Shown: piece by piece, positions 24,265-31,654 of the stretch
Position numbering within the stretch: the first letter of the stretch is position 1
How the letters are laid out: every line of letters starts with the position of its first letter
Source: Meiothermus sp.
Lineage (GTDB): Bacteria; Deinococcota; Deinococci; Deinococcales; Thermaceae
Length of the DNA stretch: 32,425 nucleotides
Direction: 5' to 3'
NCBI RefSeq assembly: GCF_025060375.1
Contig: NZ_JANXCG010000014.1
Location: forward strand, 1 to 32,425
The notes under the pieces: generated by a model
Seen by the model: the letters and a program-made list of their open reading frames with translations, nothing else
Told to the model about the DNA's origin: nothing
Databases searched by the model: none
Program-made: the position numbers and the translations under genes

Positions 24265-25536
24265 ATGACCGAACTGAAGCTACCCGAACTGGGCGACAAC
24301 GTGGCCTCCGCCGTGGTGGTGGGGGTTTTGATTAAGGAAGGCGACAGGGTAACCGAAGGACAACCGGTGCTGGAGCTGGAAACCGACAAGGCCGTAATGG
24401 AAGCCCCTGCTCTAGCAAGCGGAACCGTCTTCAAGGTTCTGGTCAAGCCTGGCGACGAGGTGAAAAGCGGCCAGGTTATAGCCGTGCTGGGGGAGGAGGG
24501 CAAAGCCCCAGAGGCTAAAACCCCGGCTCAGGAAAAGCTGAGCGAAGCCCCAAGGGCCCAGGAGGACAGGTCAGCTCCCCTACCCGCCCCGCCTCCTAGC
24601 CCCCCACAGGCCCGCCCAACCCCGGGGGAGCGCCGCCTGATTCCAGCCGCCCCCAGCGTCCGGCGGCTGGCGCGGGAGATGGGGATTGACCTGAGGGCGG
24701 TGGTGGGAAGCGGTCCGGCCTACCGCATCTCCGAAAGCGACCTGCGCCGCCTTGCCGGAGGACCAGCGCCCACCACCCCCACCCCCCAGCCTCTTCCCTC
24801 CTCTGCCCTTCCAGACTTCAGCAAGTTCGGGCCGGTGCGGCGCGAAGCCATGTCGGGGGTGCGCCGGGCCACCGTGCGCAGCATGGCCCAGGCCTGGAGC
24901 CTGGTTCCCATGGTCACCCACTTTGACAGGGCCGACATCACCGAGATGGAAGCCTGGCGAAAAAAGCTGGCTCCCAGGGCCGAGAAGCGGGGGGCCAAGC
25001 TGACCATGACCGCCATCTTGCTCAAGGCGGTGGCCGCAGCCCTGAAAAGCTTCCCCAAGTTCAACGCCTCCGTTGACCCGGAGAAAAACGAGGTTATCTA
25101 CAAGGACTACATCCACCTGGGGGTGGCGGTGGACACCCCAGCAGGTCTGCTGGTCCCGGTTATCCGAGACGCGGACAAGAAAGGGGTCTTCACCCTGGCC
25201 CTCGAGCTGGGCGAGGTGGCCGCCAAAGCGCGGGAACGCAAGCTAACCCCTGAGGAGATGCAAGGGGCCACCTTCTCCATTTCCAATCTGGGCGGCATTG
25301 GTGGAACGGGCTTCACCCCCATCGTCAACTGGCCGGAAGTAGCCATCCTGGGAGTCTCCCGCAGCAGCATAGAGCCGGTCTGGAACCCCGAAAAAGGGGT
25401 TTTTGAGCCACGGCACATCATGCCCTTTTCCCTCTCTTACGACCATCGCCTCATTGACGGAGCAGACGCAGCGCGCTTCTGCCGGTTTATAGCGGAGCTG
25501 CTCGAGGAACCCGTGCTGCTGGGGTTTGAGGGCTAG
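24265..25536 (+). CDS. aceF: Dihydrolipoamide acetyltransferase (E2 of pyruvate dehydrogenase)
   Basis: A 423-aa core subunit of the complex. It has one lipoyl domain (1-~77; lipoylated K42 in [10 protein letters not shown]), a proline/alanine-rich linker with many prolines (~85-125), a peripheral-subunit-binding domain ([20 protein letters not shown], ~131-160), a second linker, and the acyltransferase domain ending in [14 protein letters not shown] with H394 and D398. E. coli AceF has three lipoyl domains, so this is a compact form. AAGGAG lies upstream of ATG. The E3 gene lpd is not here. A strong bidirectional terminator follows. Confidence 0.97.
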   Translation: MTELKLPELGDNVASAVVVGVLIKEGDRVTEGQPVLELETDKAVMEAPALASGTVFKVLVKPGDEVKSGQVIAVLGEEGKAPEAKTPAQEKLSEAPRAQEDRSAPLPAPPPSPPQARPTPGERRLIPAAPSVRRLAREMGIDLRAVVGSGPAYRISESDLRRLAGGPAPTTPTPQPLPSSALPDFSKFGPVRREAMSGVRRATVRSMAQAWSLVPMVTHFDRADITEMEAWRKKLAPRAEKRGAKLTMTAILLKAVAAALKSFPKFNASVDPEKNEVIYKDYIHLGVAVDTPAGLLVPVIRDADKKGVFTLALELGEVAAKARERKLTPEEMQGATFSISNLGGIGGTGFTPIVNWPEVAILGVSRSSIEPVWNPEKGVFEPRHIMPFSLSYDHRLIDGADAARFCRFIAELLEEPVLLGFEG

Positions 25537-25550
25537 CTTCGCCAAACCAA

Positions 25551-25579
25551 AACCGCCTGAGCAAGCTCAGGCGGTTTTT
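25551..25579. terminator. Bidirectional terminator between aceF and tRNA-Pro
   Basis: AACCGCCTGAGC (25551-25562) pairs with GCTCAGGCGGTT (25565-25576). On the plus strand it runs into TTTTT, ending aceEF. On the minus strand it is followed by a T-rich TTTTGGTTTGG and lies just after the CCA of tRNA-Pro. Confidence 0.9.
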
Positions 25580-25580
25580 C

Positions 25581-25657
25581 TGGTCGAGGCGAGAGGATTT
25601 GAACCTCCGACCACTCCCACCCCAAAGGAGTGCGCTACCAGGCTGCGCTACGCCTCG
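25581..25657 (-). tRNA. tRNA-Pro (GGG)
   Basis: Read on the minus strand: acceptor CGAGGCG/CGCCTCG, D-arm with GCGCAGCCTGGTAGCGC as in other tRNA-Pro, anticodon stem CTCCT/GGGAG with loop TTGGGGT (anticodon GGG), T-arm GGTTCAAATCC, discriminator A and encoded CCA. G37 after the anticodon is the substrate of TrmD, encoded in this window. Confidence 0.95.
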
Positions 25658-25688
25658 GCTCTCCAGCGCCCACACCGGCGCAAAGCCA

Positions 25689-25717
25689 AGTTTAGCTACC
25701 TGCGGCCAAAACGTCAA
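25689..25717 (-). promoter_or_regulatory. Promoter of tRNA-Pro
   Basis: On the minus strand TTGACG (25717-25712), a 17-base spacer and TAAACT (25694-25689). The distance to the tRNA 5' end implies a short leader removed by RNase P. Confidence 0.7.
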
Positions 25718-25744
25718 CCTACACCAGCCCTCTGCCCCCGGGGA

Positions 25745-25774
25745 TTGACAGGCCCTTTCTGGCTCTGCTAGCCT
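25745..25774 (+). promoter_or_regulatory. Promoter of tRNA-Arg
   Basis: TTGACA (25745-25750), an 18-base spacer and TAGCCT (25769-25774). The tRNA starts about 11 bases later. Confidence 0.75.
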
Positions 25775-25785
25775 ATGGGACGCTT

Positions 25786-25862
25786 GGGCGCGTAGCTCAG
25801 TTGGATAGAGCGACTGACTACGGATCAGTAGGTCGTGGGTTCGAATCCTGCCGCGCCCGCCA
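25786..25862 (+). tRNA. tRNA-Arg (ACG)
   Basis: Acceptor GGGCGCG/CGCGCCC, D-arm AGCTCAGTTGGATAGAGC, anticodon stem ACTGA/TCAGT with loop CTACGGA (anticodon ACG, whose first base is normally deaminated to inosine by TadA), T-arm GGTTCGAATCC, discriminator G and encoded CCA. Confidence 0.97.
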
Positions 25863-25867
25863 AGTGT

Positions 25868-25888
25868 GCCAGGGCCCTAGGCCCTGGC
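25868..25888 (+). terminator. Hairpin after tRNA-Arg
   Basis: GCCAGGGCC (25868-25876), loop CTA, GGCCCTGGC (25880-25888). The T content after it is low, so it is a weak intrinsic terminator or an RNA 3'-end hairpin. Confidence 0.55.
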
Positions 25889-25924
25889 CTCACCTTCTTG
25901 GGCCCTCGTAGGGATGGTCCAGGC

Positions 25925-25930
25925 TATACT
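25925..25930 (+). promoter_or_regulatory. -10 element of rlmN (leaderless)
   Basis: TATACT, eight bases before the ATG at 25939. Confidence 0.6.
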
Positions 25931-25938
25931 TAGGCGTT

Positions 25939-26967
25939 ATGGCGCTCATGGCTCCGAAAATCCCCCTTCTCTCCCTAGCCCCTGAGGAGCTTCCCGGGGA
26001 GGGCTTTCGCAAGCGGCAGATAGCGGATTGGCTGTACCGGAAGGGGGCTCGAGCCTGGGAGGCCATGACCAGCCTACCCAAAACCCTGCGGGCCGAGCTG
26101 GCCGAGCAGTACCGCATCGCAGAATTCTCTTCGGTGGAAGCCTACCCCAGCCAGGACGGCTCGGTCAAATATCTCTACACCCTGTTGGACGGCCAAAAAA
26201 CCGAAGCGGTCTACATGCCCTACCCCAACCGCAAGACCCTCTGCATCTCCAGCATGGTGGGCTGCCCTGCAGGCTGCACCTTCTGCGCCACGGGGCGGAT
26301 GGGCTTCGGACGAAACCTGAGCGTGGCCGAGATTTTGGACCAGGTTCTGTACGCTGCACACCATCAGGGCCATTCACCTCGCGAGGTGCGCAATATCGTG
26401 CTAATGGGAATGGGCGAGCCCCTTTTGAACACCGAGAACGTCCTTGCGGCTATTCGGCGAATGCTACACCCGCAGGGGCTGGCGATGAGCCCGAGGCGTA
26501 TCACCCTCTCCACGGTAGGCATTCCCAGGGGCATCTATAGGCTGGCCGACTCTGGGCTTGGGATTCGGCTGGCTCTCTCCCTCCACGCCCCCGATGACGA
26601 GACCCGCCAGCAAATCATTCCGACCGCCCATCGCTACCGCATCGCCGAGATTATGGAGGCTGTGCGGTACTACTACGCAAAAACCCGCCGCAGGGTTACC
26701 CTTGAATACACCCTGCTCAGGGGTCTAAACGACCACGAGTGGCAGGCCAAGGCTCTGGCCCAGCAATTTCAGGGGATCAGCGTCCACATCAACCTCATCC
26801 CCTGGAATCCCTGGCCTGGGGCTCCCCACCAGGGCACCCCCAGGGCCGGCATCCTGCGCTTTAAGGCGGTGCTGGAGGCCCACGGACTTCCCACCTCGGT
26901 GCGGCTCAGCCGGGGAAGGGACGTGGGGGCAGCTTGCGGTCAGCTGGCCTTGCAACAGCCGGTCTGA
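25939..26967 (+). CDS. rlmN: Dual-specificity rRNA/tRNA methyltransferase RlmN
   Basis: A 342-aa radical SAM enzyme that puts a C2-methyl on A2503 of 23S rRNA and A37 of some tRNAs. The [4Fe-4S] cluster motif CPAGCTFC holds C109, C113 and C116; the second catalytic cysteine is C333 in DVGAACGQL. GMGEPLLN and ITLSTVGIPRGIYRLAD are family signatures, which distinguish RlmN/Cfr. RlmN is more likely than Cfr because of the housekeeping setting and sequence pattern. Start at 25939 fits TATACT eight bases upstream. A tRNA-Arg gene precedes it, and the FKBP gene follows after 22 bases. Confidence 0.97.
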   Translation: MALMAPKIPLLSLAPEELPGEGFRKRQIADWLYRKGARAWEAMTSLPKTLRAELAEQYRIAEFSSVEAYPSQDGSVKYLYTLLDGQKTEAVYMPYPNRKTLCISSMVGCPAGCTFCATGRMGFGRNLSVAEILDQVLYAAHHQGHSPREVRNIVLMGMGEPLLNTENVLAAIRRMLHPQGLAMSPRRITLSTVGIPRGIYRLADSGLGIRLALSLHAPDDETRQQIIPTAHRYRIAEIMEAVRYYYAKTRRRVTLEYTLLRGLNDHEWQAKALAQQFQGISVHINLIPWNPWPGAPHQGTPRAGILRFKAVLEAHGLPTSVRLSRGRDVGAACGQLALQQPV

Positions 26968-26976
26968 GGGGGCCAA

Positions 26977-26982
26977 TACAAT
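26977..26982 (+). promoter_or_regulatory. -10 element of the FKBP gene (leaderless)
   Basis: TACAAT overlaps the ATG at 26981 and lies seven bases before ATG at 26990, so the latter is the start. Confidence 0.6.
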
Positions 26983-26989
26983 GGTCGGC

Positions 26990-27463
26990 ATGAAGCGAAG
27001 CGCGATTCTGTTAGGGACCAGCCTGCTGGGTCTACTGGCCCTGGGGGCTTACCTGCTTCTAGGACAGGGCCAAGGGACGGCAGACCTTTGCACCAACCCC
27101 CCCGCCGCGGCTACCGGCCTAACCAATGAGGCCATCCTCAGCCTGCGCATAGAAGACCTCAAGGAAGGCCAAGGACCCCAGGCCATCACCTCCAACACCG
27201 TGCGGGTCCAGTATATTGGCCGCTTAGTGGACGGGAAGGAGTTTGATTCCTCCTGCAGGCCAGGCCGCGGTCCATTTGAGTTCACCCTTGGCGCAGGCCA
27301 GGTAATTCCCGGCTGGGATTCGGGCATCGTAGGAATGCGGGTGGGAGGTCAGCGCCGTCTGATCATCCCCGCCCATCTAGCCTACGGCGAGCGCAGCCCC
27401 AGCCCCGAGATACCCCCAGGTGCAGCGTTGGTGTTTGATGTAGAGCTTCTGGAGATCAAGTAG
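26990..27463 (+). CDS. FKBP-type peptidyl-prolyl cis-trans isomerase, membrane-anchored or secreted
   Basis: A 157-aa protein. Residues 1-~23 (MKRSAILLGTSLLGLLALGA and on) form a signal peptide or anchor, so the enzyme acts outside the cytoplasmic membrane. The FKBP domain covers ~60-157: VRVQYIGRLVDGKEFDSS, FTLGAGQVIPGWDSGIVGM, GGQRRLIIPAHLAYGER and GAALVFDVELLEI are all standard, with the active-site Y, F, D, W and Y positions present. No IF insertion, unlike SlyD. It would speed folding of exported proteins. The start at 26990 is set by TACAAT seven bases before; ATG at 26981 lies in the -10 itself. Two cysteines (the one near residue 30, DLC, and SSC) could form a disulfide. Confidence 0.94.
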   Translation: MKRSAILLGTSLLGLLALGAYLLLGQGQGTADLCTNPPAAATGLTNEAILSLRIEDLKEGQGPQAITSNTVRVQYIGRLVDGKEFDSSCRPGRGPFEFTLGAGQVIPGWDSGIVGMRVGGQRRLIIPAHLAYGERSPSPEIPPGAALVFDVELLEIK

Positions 27464-27490
27464 GCCCAAACCCAGGCCCGACGCGGCCCT

Positions 27491-27496
27491 TATACT
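27491..27496 (+). promoter_or_regulatory. -10 element of rapZ
   Basis: TATACT, nine bases before the ATG at 27506. Confidence 0.55.
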
Positions 27497-27505
27497 GGGT
27501 CTGGA

Positions 27506-28336
27506 ATGCGGTTCGTGGTGCTGAGCGGACAGAGCGGGGCCGGGCTGACCTCAGCCCGGATGGCACTGGAGGACTTGGGCTACTTTTCGGTGGACAACCT
27601 GCCGCCCCAGCTCTGGGGTGAGCTACTCAAAACCGTGGAGGCCCGAGGCATCCATCGGGTGGTCACCGTCTTGGACATACGGGCTCGAGGCTTCCTGCTT
27701 GGGGTAGAAGGCACCCTCCAGGAGCTCAAACCCTTCATCGTCTATCTCGAGGCCCGATCAGACGTGCTCCTCAGGCGCTACAACCTCTCCCGCCGGCTGC
27801 ACCCTTTGGGGATGGGCAACCTGTTGCGGGAAATTGAGGAAGAACGCCGGGCCCTGCTGCCCCTGCGCGACCGGGCCGACCTGGTGCTGGACACCTCTGA
27901 GCGGACCCCCCGTCAGCTCAAGGAGGCCCTCGAGGCGGCCCTGGGGGAGGAGGAGGGCTTTCTACTGCGGATGCTCTCCTTCGGCTTTAAGTGGGGCCCC
28001 CCTCAGGACGCTGACCTGGTGCTCGACGTTCGTTCTTTGCCCAACCCCCACTACGACCCGGTGCTCAAATCACGCCCCGGAACCGATCCTGAGGTGGCCG
28101 CCTACGTCTTCTCCGACAAGCGGAACGAGACCTTCTACCGCACCCTCCTCACCACCATCGGCCTCTCGGCAGAAGGGGCCCGGCAGGGGGGGCGGGCCGC
28201 CTACACCGTGGCGGTGGGCTGTACCGGCGGCCAGCACCGCAGTGTGGCGGTAGCAGAGCGGCTGGCCCAGGAACTCTCCGGGCGCTTCCGGGTAGAGCTG
28301 GAACACCGCGACCTAGAAAAGGCCCTGGCGGGCTGA
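27506..28336 (+). CDS. rapZ: RapZ/YvcJ-family protein with degenerate Walker A
   Basis: A 276-aa protein of the RapZ (YvcJ) family. In enterobacteria RapZ binds sRNA and controls glucosamine-6-phosphate synthesis; in Bacillus YvcJ is an NTPase. The family core is intact: LEDLGYFSVDNLPPQLW, FLEA-like YLEARSDVLLRRYNLSRRLHPL, SFGFKWGPPQDADLVLDVRSLPNPHY and GCTGGQHRSVAVAERLA. The Walker A, however, reads GQSGAGLTSA, with leucine at position 14 where lysine is normal, so ATP/GTP hydrolysis may be lost. yvcK follows after 10 bases, the pairing seen in many bacteria. Product length is usual. Confidence 0.95.
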   Translation: MRFVVLSGQSGAGLTSARMALEDLGYFSVDNLPPQLWGELLKTVEARGIHRVVTVLDIRARGFLLGVEGTLQELKPFIVYLEARSDVLLRRYNLSRRLHPLGMGNLLREIEEERRALLPLRDRADLVLDTSERTPRQLKEALEAALGEEEGFLLRMLSFGFKWGPPQDADLVLDVRSLPNPHYDPVLKSRPGTDPEVAAYVFSDKRNETFYRTLLTTIGLSAEGARQGGRAAYTVAVGCTGGQHRSVAVAERLAQELSGRFRVELEHRDLEKALAG

Positions 28337-28346
28337 GCGAGGGGGC

Positions 28347-29672
28347 ATGACCAGGCAAAAGAGCAAAAGCCCCAGGCCAAATCCCTTGGTCCGAGGACTC
28401 TCCCTAGACCCAGCCGACGACCGCTTCCTCAGCACATTGCGCTGGCTTCTTCCGGGGATGCGGGTCAAGCGCTACGCCTTGGTGGCGGTGCTGGGGGTGC
28501 TGGCGATGTTCCTTGGGGTGGTGCACCTGTCCTGGCACACCCCGCTTATCCCCTGGTTCCTGCAGGTTATGCGGTGGACCGGCTACCTTGGGGTTCCCCT
28601 ATGGCTTTCGGGGGGGCTCTGGCTTCTGCTGGGCCTGTTGCTCTTCGTCTTGGGGCTGCGCTGGATGAACCGGAGCATGCTCTCAGCCATCACCGACCCC
28701 AGCTCCGTCTCCAAGCAGGTGTACATCCGGCGGAGGCTCGAGGCCGGCCCACGCATCGTGGCCTTGGGTGGAGGAACCGGACTTTCCCGGGTGCTCCGGG
28801 GGCTCAAAACCGAGACCGCCAACCTCACCGCCATTGTGGCGGTTACCGATGACGGGGGCTCCACCGGGCGCCTGCGGGTCTCCTTCGGGGTCCCGGCGGT
28901 GGGCGACCTGGTAGACTGCCTGGCCGCCCTCTCCGATGCCGAGGGTCTGCCTGAGTTGATGCAGTACCGCTTCCAACGGGGGGATGGGCTTCAAGGCCAT
29001 ACCTTTGGAAACCTGATGCTGGTCTCCCTCTCCGAACTTCTTCAAGACTTCGCCCAGGCCATCCGGGAAGCCAACCAGGTTTTGCGCCTGCGGGGGGCGG
29101 TCTGGCCCGCCACCTACGAGGCCGCCCGGCTTTGGGCGGAGCGGAGCGACGGCAGCCGGGTCCAGGGTGAAAGCGCCCTGCGGGAGCAACCGGGCCGCAT
29201 TCTCAAGGTGGGGCTGGCCCCTGCCGACGTCGCGGCGATGCCAGAGGCCGTGCAGGCGATTGAGCGGGCCGAGATGATCGTGCTGGGGCCTGGCAGCCTT
29301 TACTCCAGCGTGATCCCAAGCTTTCTACCCAAAGGCATCCAGATGGCCATACAGCGCTCGTCGGCCCGCCTGGTCTACATCGTCAACATCATGAGCGAGC
29401 GAGGGGAAACCGAGGGCATGGACGCCTATGACCACTTCCGGGCCGTTGAGCAACACCTGGGCCGCAAGCCCAGCGTGGTCCTGGTCCACAACGCTCGCAT
29501 CCCCGAGGCGCTGCTTCGACGCTACCAGGCCAGCGGGCAACAGCCGGTGCGCTTCAACCCCCAGCGCTTTGAGGGGTTGGGGGTGCGGGTCATCGCGGAG
29601 GACTTTCTTGAACCCGGGTTTGCTCAGCACGACCCTGAGCGGCTGGTCAGGGTTTTAATGTCACTGCGATGA
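28347..29672 (+). CDS. yvcK: YvcK/CofD-family gluconeogenesis factor with N-terminal membrane domain
   Basis: A 441-aa protein. The YvcK core (~134-441) shows RIVALGGGTGLSRVLRGLK, VAVTDDGGSTGRLR, GNLMLVSLSELLQDF, and LGPGSLYSSVIPSFL. In Bacillus YvcK is needed for growth on gluconeogenic carbon sources and for cell shape, and binds UDP-sugars. Here ~130 extra N-terminal residues contain a hydrophobic pair of helices (~43-60 and ~80-108), so it is tethered to the membrane. GAGGGGG lies just before ATG; the rapZ stop is 10 bases upstream. The last codons overlap the next gene (ATGA), so translation of the next gene is coupled. Confidence 0.95.
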   Translation: MTRQKSKSPRPNPLVRGLSLDPADDRFLSTLRWLLPGMRVKRYALVAVLGVLAMFLGVVHLSWHTPLIPWFLQVMRWTGYLGVPLWLSGGLWLLLGLLLFVLGLRWMNRSMLSAITDPSSVSKQVYIRRRLEAGPRIVALGGGTGLSRVLRGLKTETANLTAIVAVTDDGGSTGRLRVSFGVPAVGDLVDCLAALSDAEGLPELMQYRFQRGDGLQGHTFGNLMLVSLSELLQDFAQAIREANQVLRLRGAVWPATYEAARLWAERSDGSRVQGESALREQPGRILKVGLAPADVAAMPEAVQAIERAEMIVLGPGSLYSSVIPSFLPKGIQMAIQRSSARLVYIVNIMSERGETEGMDAYDHFRAVEQHLGRKPSVVLVHNARIPEALLRRYQASGQQPVRFNPQRFEGLGVRVIAEDFLEPGFAQHDPERLVRVLMSLR

Positions 29673-30355
29673 TACCCGTCGTTTTTTCTGACCCCTTGGG
29701 CGACGACCACGGCCTAGGGTACGCCTACCCTACCGCACCCCTATTCGCTGAGGCTGGCTTTGCCGACTTAAGGGGGTTTGAGGCCCTAAAGAGGGGGGAG
29801 AAGCTGGTCCTGCGGGTACGCCTCCAACGCTACCCCAATCCCCTGGGCGCACCCAACGGCTTCTCCCTGGCCACCGTGGCCATCTACCTCCACACGGGGC
29901 CCGGTGGCGCAGAGGAACTGCCTGGCGCAGGTTTCAAGACCCCTGAGGGCCAGGGGTGGAGCCACGCCTATCTGCTCACCGGTTGGCTGGCCGAGGAGCG
30001 GCGACCAGACGGAAGCCGGAAACCGGTAGGCCTGAGCCGCCAGGGGGATTGGCTCGAGCTAACCCCCAGCCTGCCGCCCGGCGACTACGGCTACTACGTG
30101 GCCGTGGGCCTCTATGACCCCTTCACTCCCTGGCACTTCCGCCCGGTGCAGCCCGGTGGAGGCCCCTGGGCGCTGAGCGGCCCCAGCGGGGCCCCTAGGG
30201 CGGTGGACGTGCTTCACCCCCAGCAGGCCCAAGCCTACCAGAGCGGGGTCCTACCCCCTATACGGGCTACCCAAAGCCACACCCCCTGGGCCCTTCTCAG
30301 CGCTGGGCTGGGCCTGCTCTTTATTCTCCTGGCCTTCCGTTTTCCCCGTCCTTAG
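29669..30355 (+). CDS. Glucodextranase C-terminal-like (DOMON-type) membrane protein
   Basis: A 228-aa protein. The N-terminal ~180 residues look like the C-terminal binding module of glucodextranase and related amylases: DPLGDDHGLGYAYPT, the GFADLRGFEAL strand, APNGFSLATVAIYLHT, and PGDYGYYVAVGLYDPF. One C-terminal TM helix follows (TPWALLSAGLGLLFILLAF). Such domains normally sit outside the cell, yet no signal peptide is seen; insertion with the C-terminal helix alone would leave the domain in the cytoplasm. It overlaps yvcK by four bases (ATGA), so it is coupled to it. The stop nests with the stop of the convergent CBS gene. Family assignment is by eye, function unknown. Confidence 0.7.
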   Translation: MIPVVFSDPLGDDHGLGYAYPTAPLFAEAGFADLRGFEALKRGEKLVLRVRLQRYPNPLGAPNGFSLATVAIYLHTGPGGAEELPGAGFKTPEGQGWSHAYLLTGWLAEERRPDGSRKPVGLSRQGDWLELTPSLPPGDYGYYVAVGLYDPFTPWHFRPVQPGGGPWALSGPSGAPRAVDVLHPQQAQAYQSGVLPPIRATQSHTPWALLSAGLGLLFILLAFRFPRP

Positions 30356-30789
30356 CGTGCCCCGATGATGTAGCTTTCCAGCTCAGCAATCATCAGCTCC
30401 TGCTGGGTTATGATGGCCTTGACCACATCGCCTATCGAAACAACCCCCACCAACTTTTCATTCTCCAGCACCGGCAGGTGGCGCACCCGGTGAGCTGTCA
30501 TGAGGTTCATGCAGTAGGCCACGGTAGCCTCAGGGCCAACCGTCACCAGCTCGGTGGTCATGACCTCCTCCACCCGGGTGTCCTTGGAGATCCGGCCCAT
30601 CAGAACAATCTTACGGGCGTAGTCGCGCTCCGAAAAAACCCCCACCAAACGCTCTCTCTGCACCACCATCAGGGCCCCCACATCATGGGCGGCCATCCGC
30701 TCTAGAGCCTCGAAGACCGTCGCCTCCGGCGCGATGGTATACACCGAGCCCCCTTTGGCCTGAAGCAACTGCCGTACCGTACTGGTCAT
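30352..30789 (-). CDS. Twin CBS-domain protein
   Basis: A 145-aa soluble protein made of one Bateman module, two CBS repeats: residues ~10-65 (YTIAPEATVFEALERMAAHD and VGVFSERDYARKI) and ~72-128 (VMTTELVTVGPEATVAYC and HLPVLENEKLVGVVSIGDVV). Such pairs bind adenosyl ligands (AMP, ATP, SAM or NADH) and act as sensors. No catalytic domain is fused. A C-terminal helix (ITQQELMIAELESYIIG) completes it. GGGAGGTG lies before ATG at 30789; the frame is open further but without a signal. A leader of ~50 bases is likely, unlike most genes here. Confidence 0.92.
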   Translation of the reverse strand: MTSTVRQLLQAKGGSVYTIAPEATVFEALERMAAHDVGALMVVQRERLVGVFSERDYARKIVLMGRISKDTRVEEVMTTELVTVGPEATVAYCMNLMTAHRVRHLPVLENEKLVGVVSIGDVVKAIITQQELMIAELESYIIGAR

Positions 30790-30840
30790 AACACCTCCCG
30801 CATCCCAAAAAACCAAGCACACCGGCCCGCCAACTGCCCG

Positions 30841-30846
30841 ACTATA
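30841..30846 (-). promoter_or_regulatory. Possible -10 of the CBS gene
   Basis: TATAGT on the minus strand about 50 bases before the ATG at 30789. No clear -35 is visible; this AT-rich segment (30841-30885) is the likely promoter zone. Confidence 0.35.
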
Positions 30847-30890
30847 AGTGTTGCTGATTATTTTACTCGCCCAGGCTTATAAAGCAAGCT

Positions 30891-31613
30891 TCAAGGCCCG
30901 GCATACCATAAAAGCTCCCGTTCCATCGGCCCCTCGTGACCCTCGAGGTGGAAGCTCTCCACTGCCAGGCGCTGGGGGAAGCGGTCCATAAAGTTGAGCA
31001 CCGAAAGGGCCTGGGTGCGGTGCTGGGCCATGGCCTTTAGCTTGCGCAGGAGCACATCCAGGGGTAGGTGCCGCACATGCGTGGGGGGCAGCCAGCCCTC
31101 CTGGTACTCCGGCAGCGGGTTGAGGGGCGCGTAGTAGAACAGGCGGATGCGCTGCCCCGAACGGCGCACCGCCTCCCTCACGAACCGGTGGGTGGCCACG
31201 TGGTCGGGATGCCGGTTGGAACCGTTGGGGCCAAAGGTGATCACCGCCCTAGGCCGCAGCACCTCAAAGCGCCAGAGGAGCAGGTCTACGATCTCCGGGT
31301 GGTCGGCTACCCCTTCAGAGCTGGCGAAGCCTACCCCCCGCGCCTCCCCTGCCCTTGCCCCGTTGGGCTGGCCGTTGGGAAACCCGTAGAGCTCGAGGTG
31401 CCCTAAACGCAAAACCTCCGCTGCCCGCCTGAGCTCCTGCGCACGAACCTCGCCCAGCTCCTCAGGGGCACAAAGGCCCAGGGTGCGCCCGGCCTCCCCC
31501 CGGGTCAGGGTGATGAGGCCTGTCTCCAGCCCCCACTCGGCGTACTGAATCAACGTGCCGCCTGCGCCGAAAACCTCGTCGTCTGGATGCGGCACCACCA
31601 CCAACAGGTCCAT
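30891..31613 (-). CDS. PIG-L/LmbE-family N-acetylglucosaminyl deacetylase (possible BshB)
   Basis: A 240-aa Zn-dependent deacetylase. The metal/catalytic motif PHPDDE lies at residues 8-13 (H9, D11, D12), TRGEAGRTLG follows near 35, and NRHPDHVATHRFV supplies the third ligand. Enzymes of this size act on GlcNAc conjugates; in Thermus and Deinococcus one removes acetyl from GlcNAc-malate in bacillithiol synthesis (BshB). That role is likely but cannot be separated from other LmbE enzymes by sequence alone. The frame is open upstream to 31727 inside the GH43 gene; MDLLVVVPHPDDE at 31613 is the natural start, although only a weak CATCAT precedes it, so it may be read from the GH43 transcript 41 bases away. 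Confidence 0.92.
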   Translation of the reverse strand: MDLLVVVPHPDDEVFGAGGTLIQYAEWGLETGLITLTRGEAGRTLGLCAPEELGEVRAQELRRAAEVLRLGHLELYGFPNGQPNGARAGEARGVGFASSEGVADHPEIVDLLLWRFEVLRPRAVITFGPNGSNRHPDHVATHRFVREAVRRSGQRIRLFYYAPLNPLPEYQEGWLPPTHVRHLPLDVLLRKLKAMAQHRTQALSVLNFMDRFPQRLAVESFHLEGHEGPMERELLWYAGP

Positions 31614-31654
31614 GCCCCTATGATGGCCCGGCGGGAATGGCGCCGCAACCCGAG

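Noticed and set aside
25539-25938. Extra protein gene between aceF and rlmN
   Set aside because: The short open frames there overlap the two tRNAs and the terminator; the stretch is explained by RNA genes.
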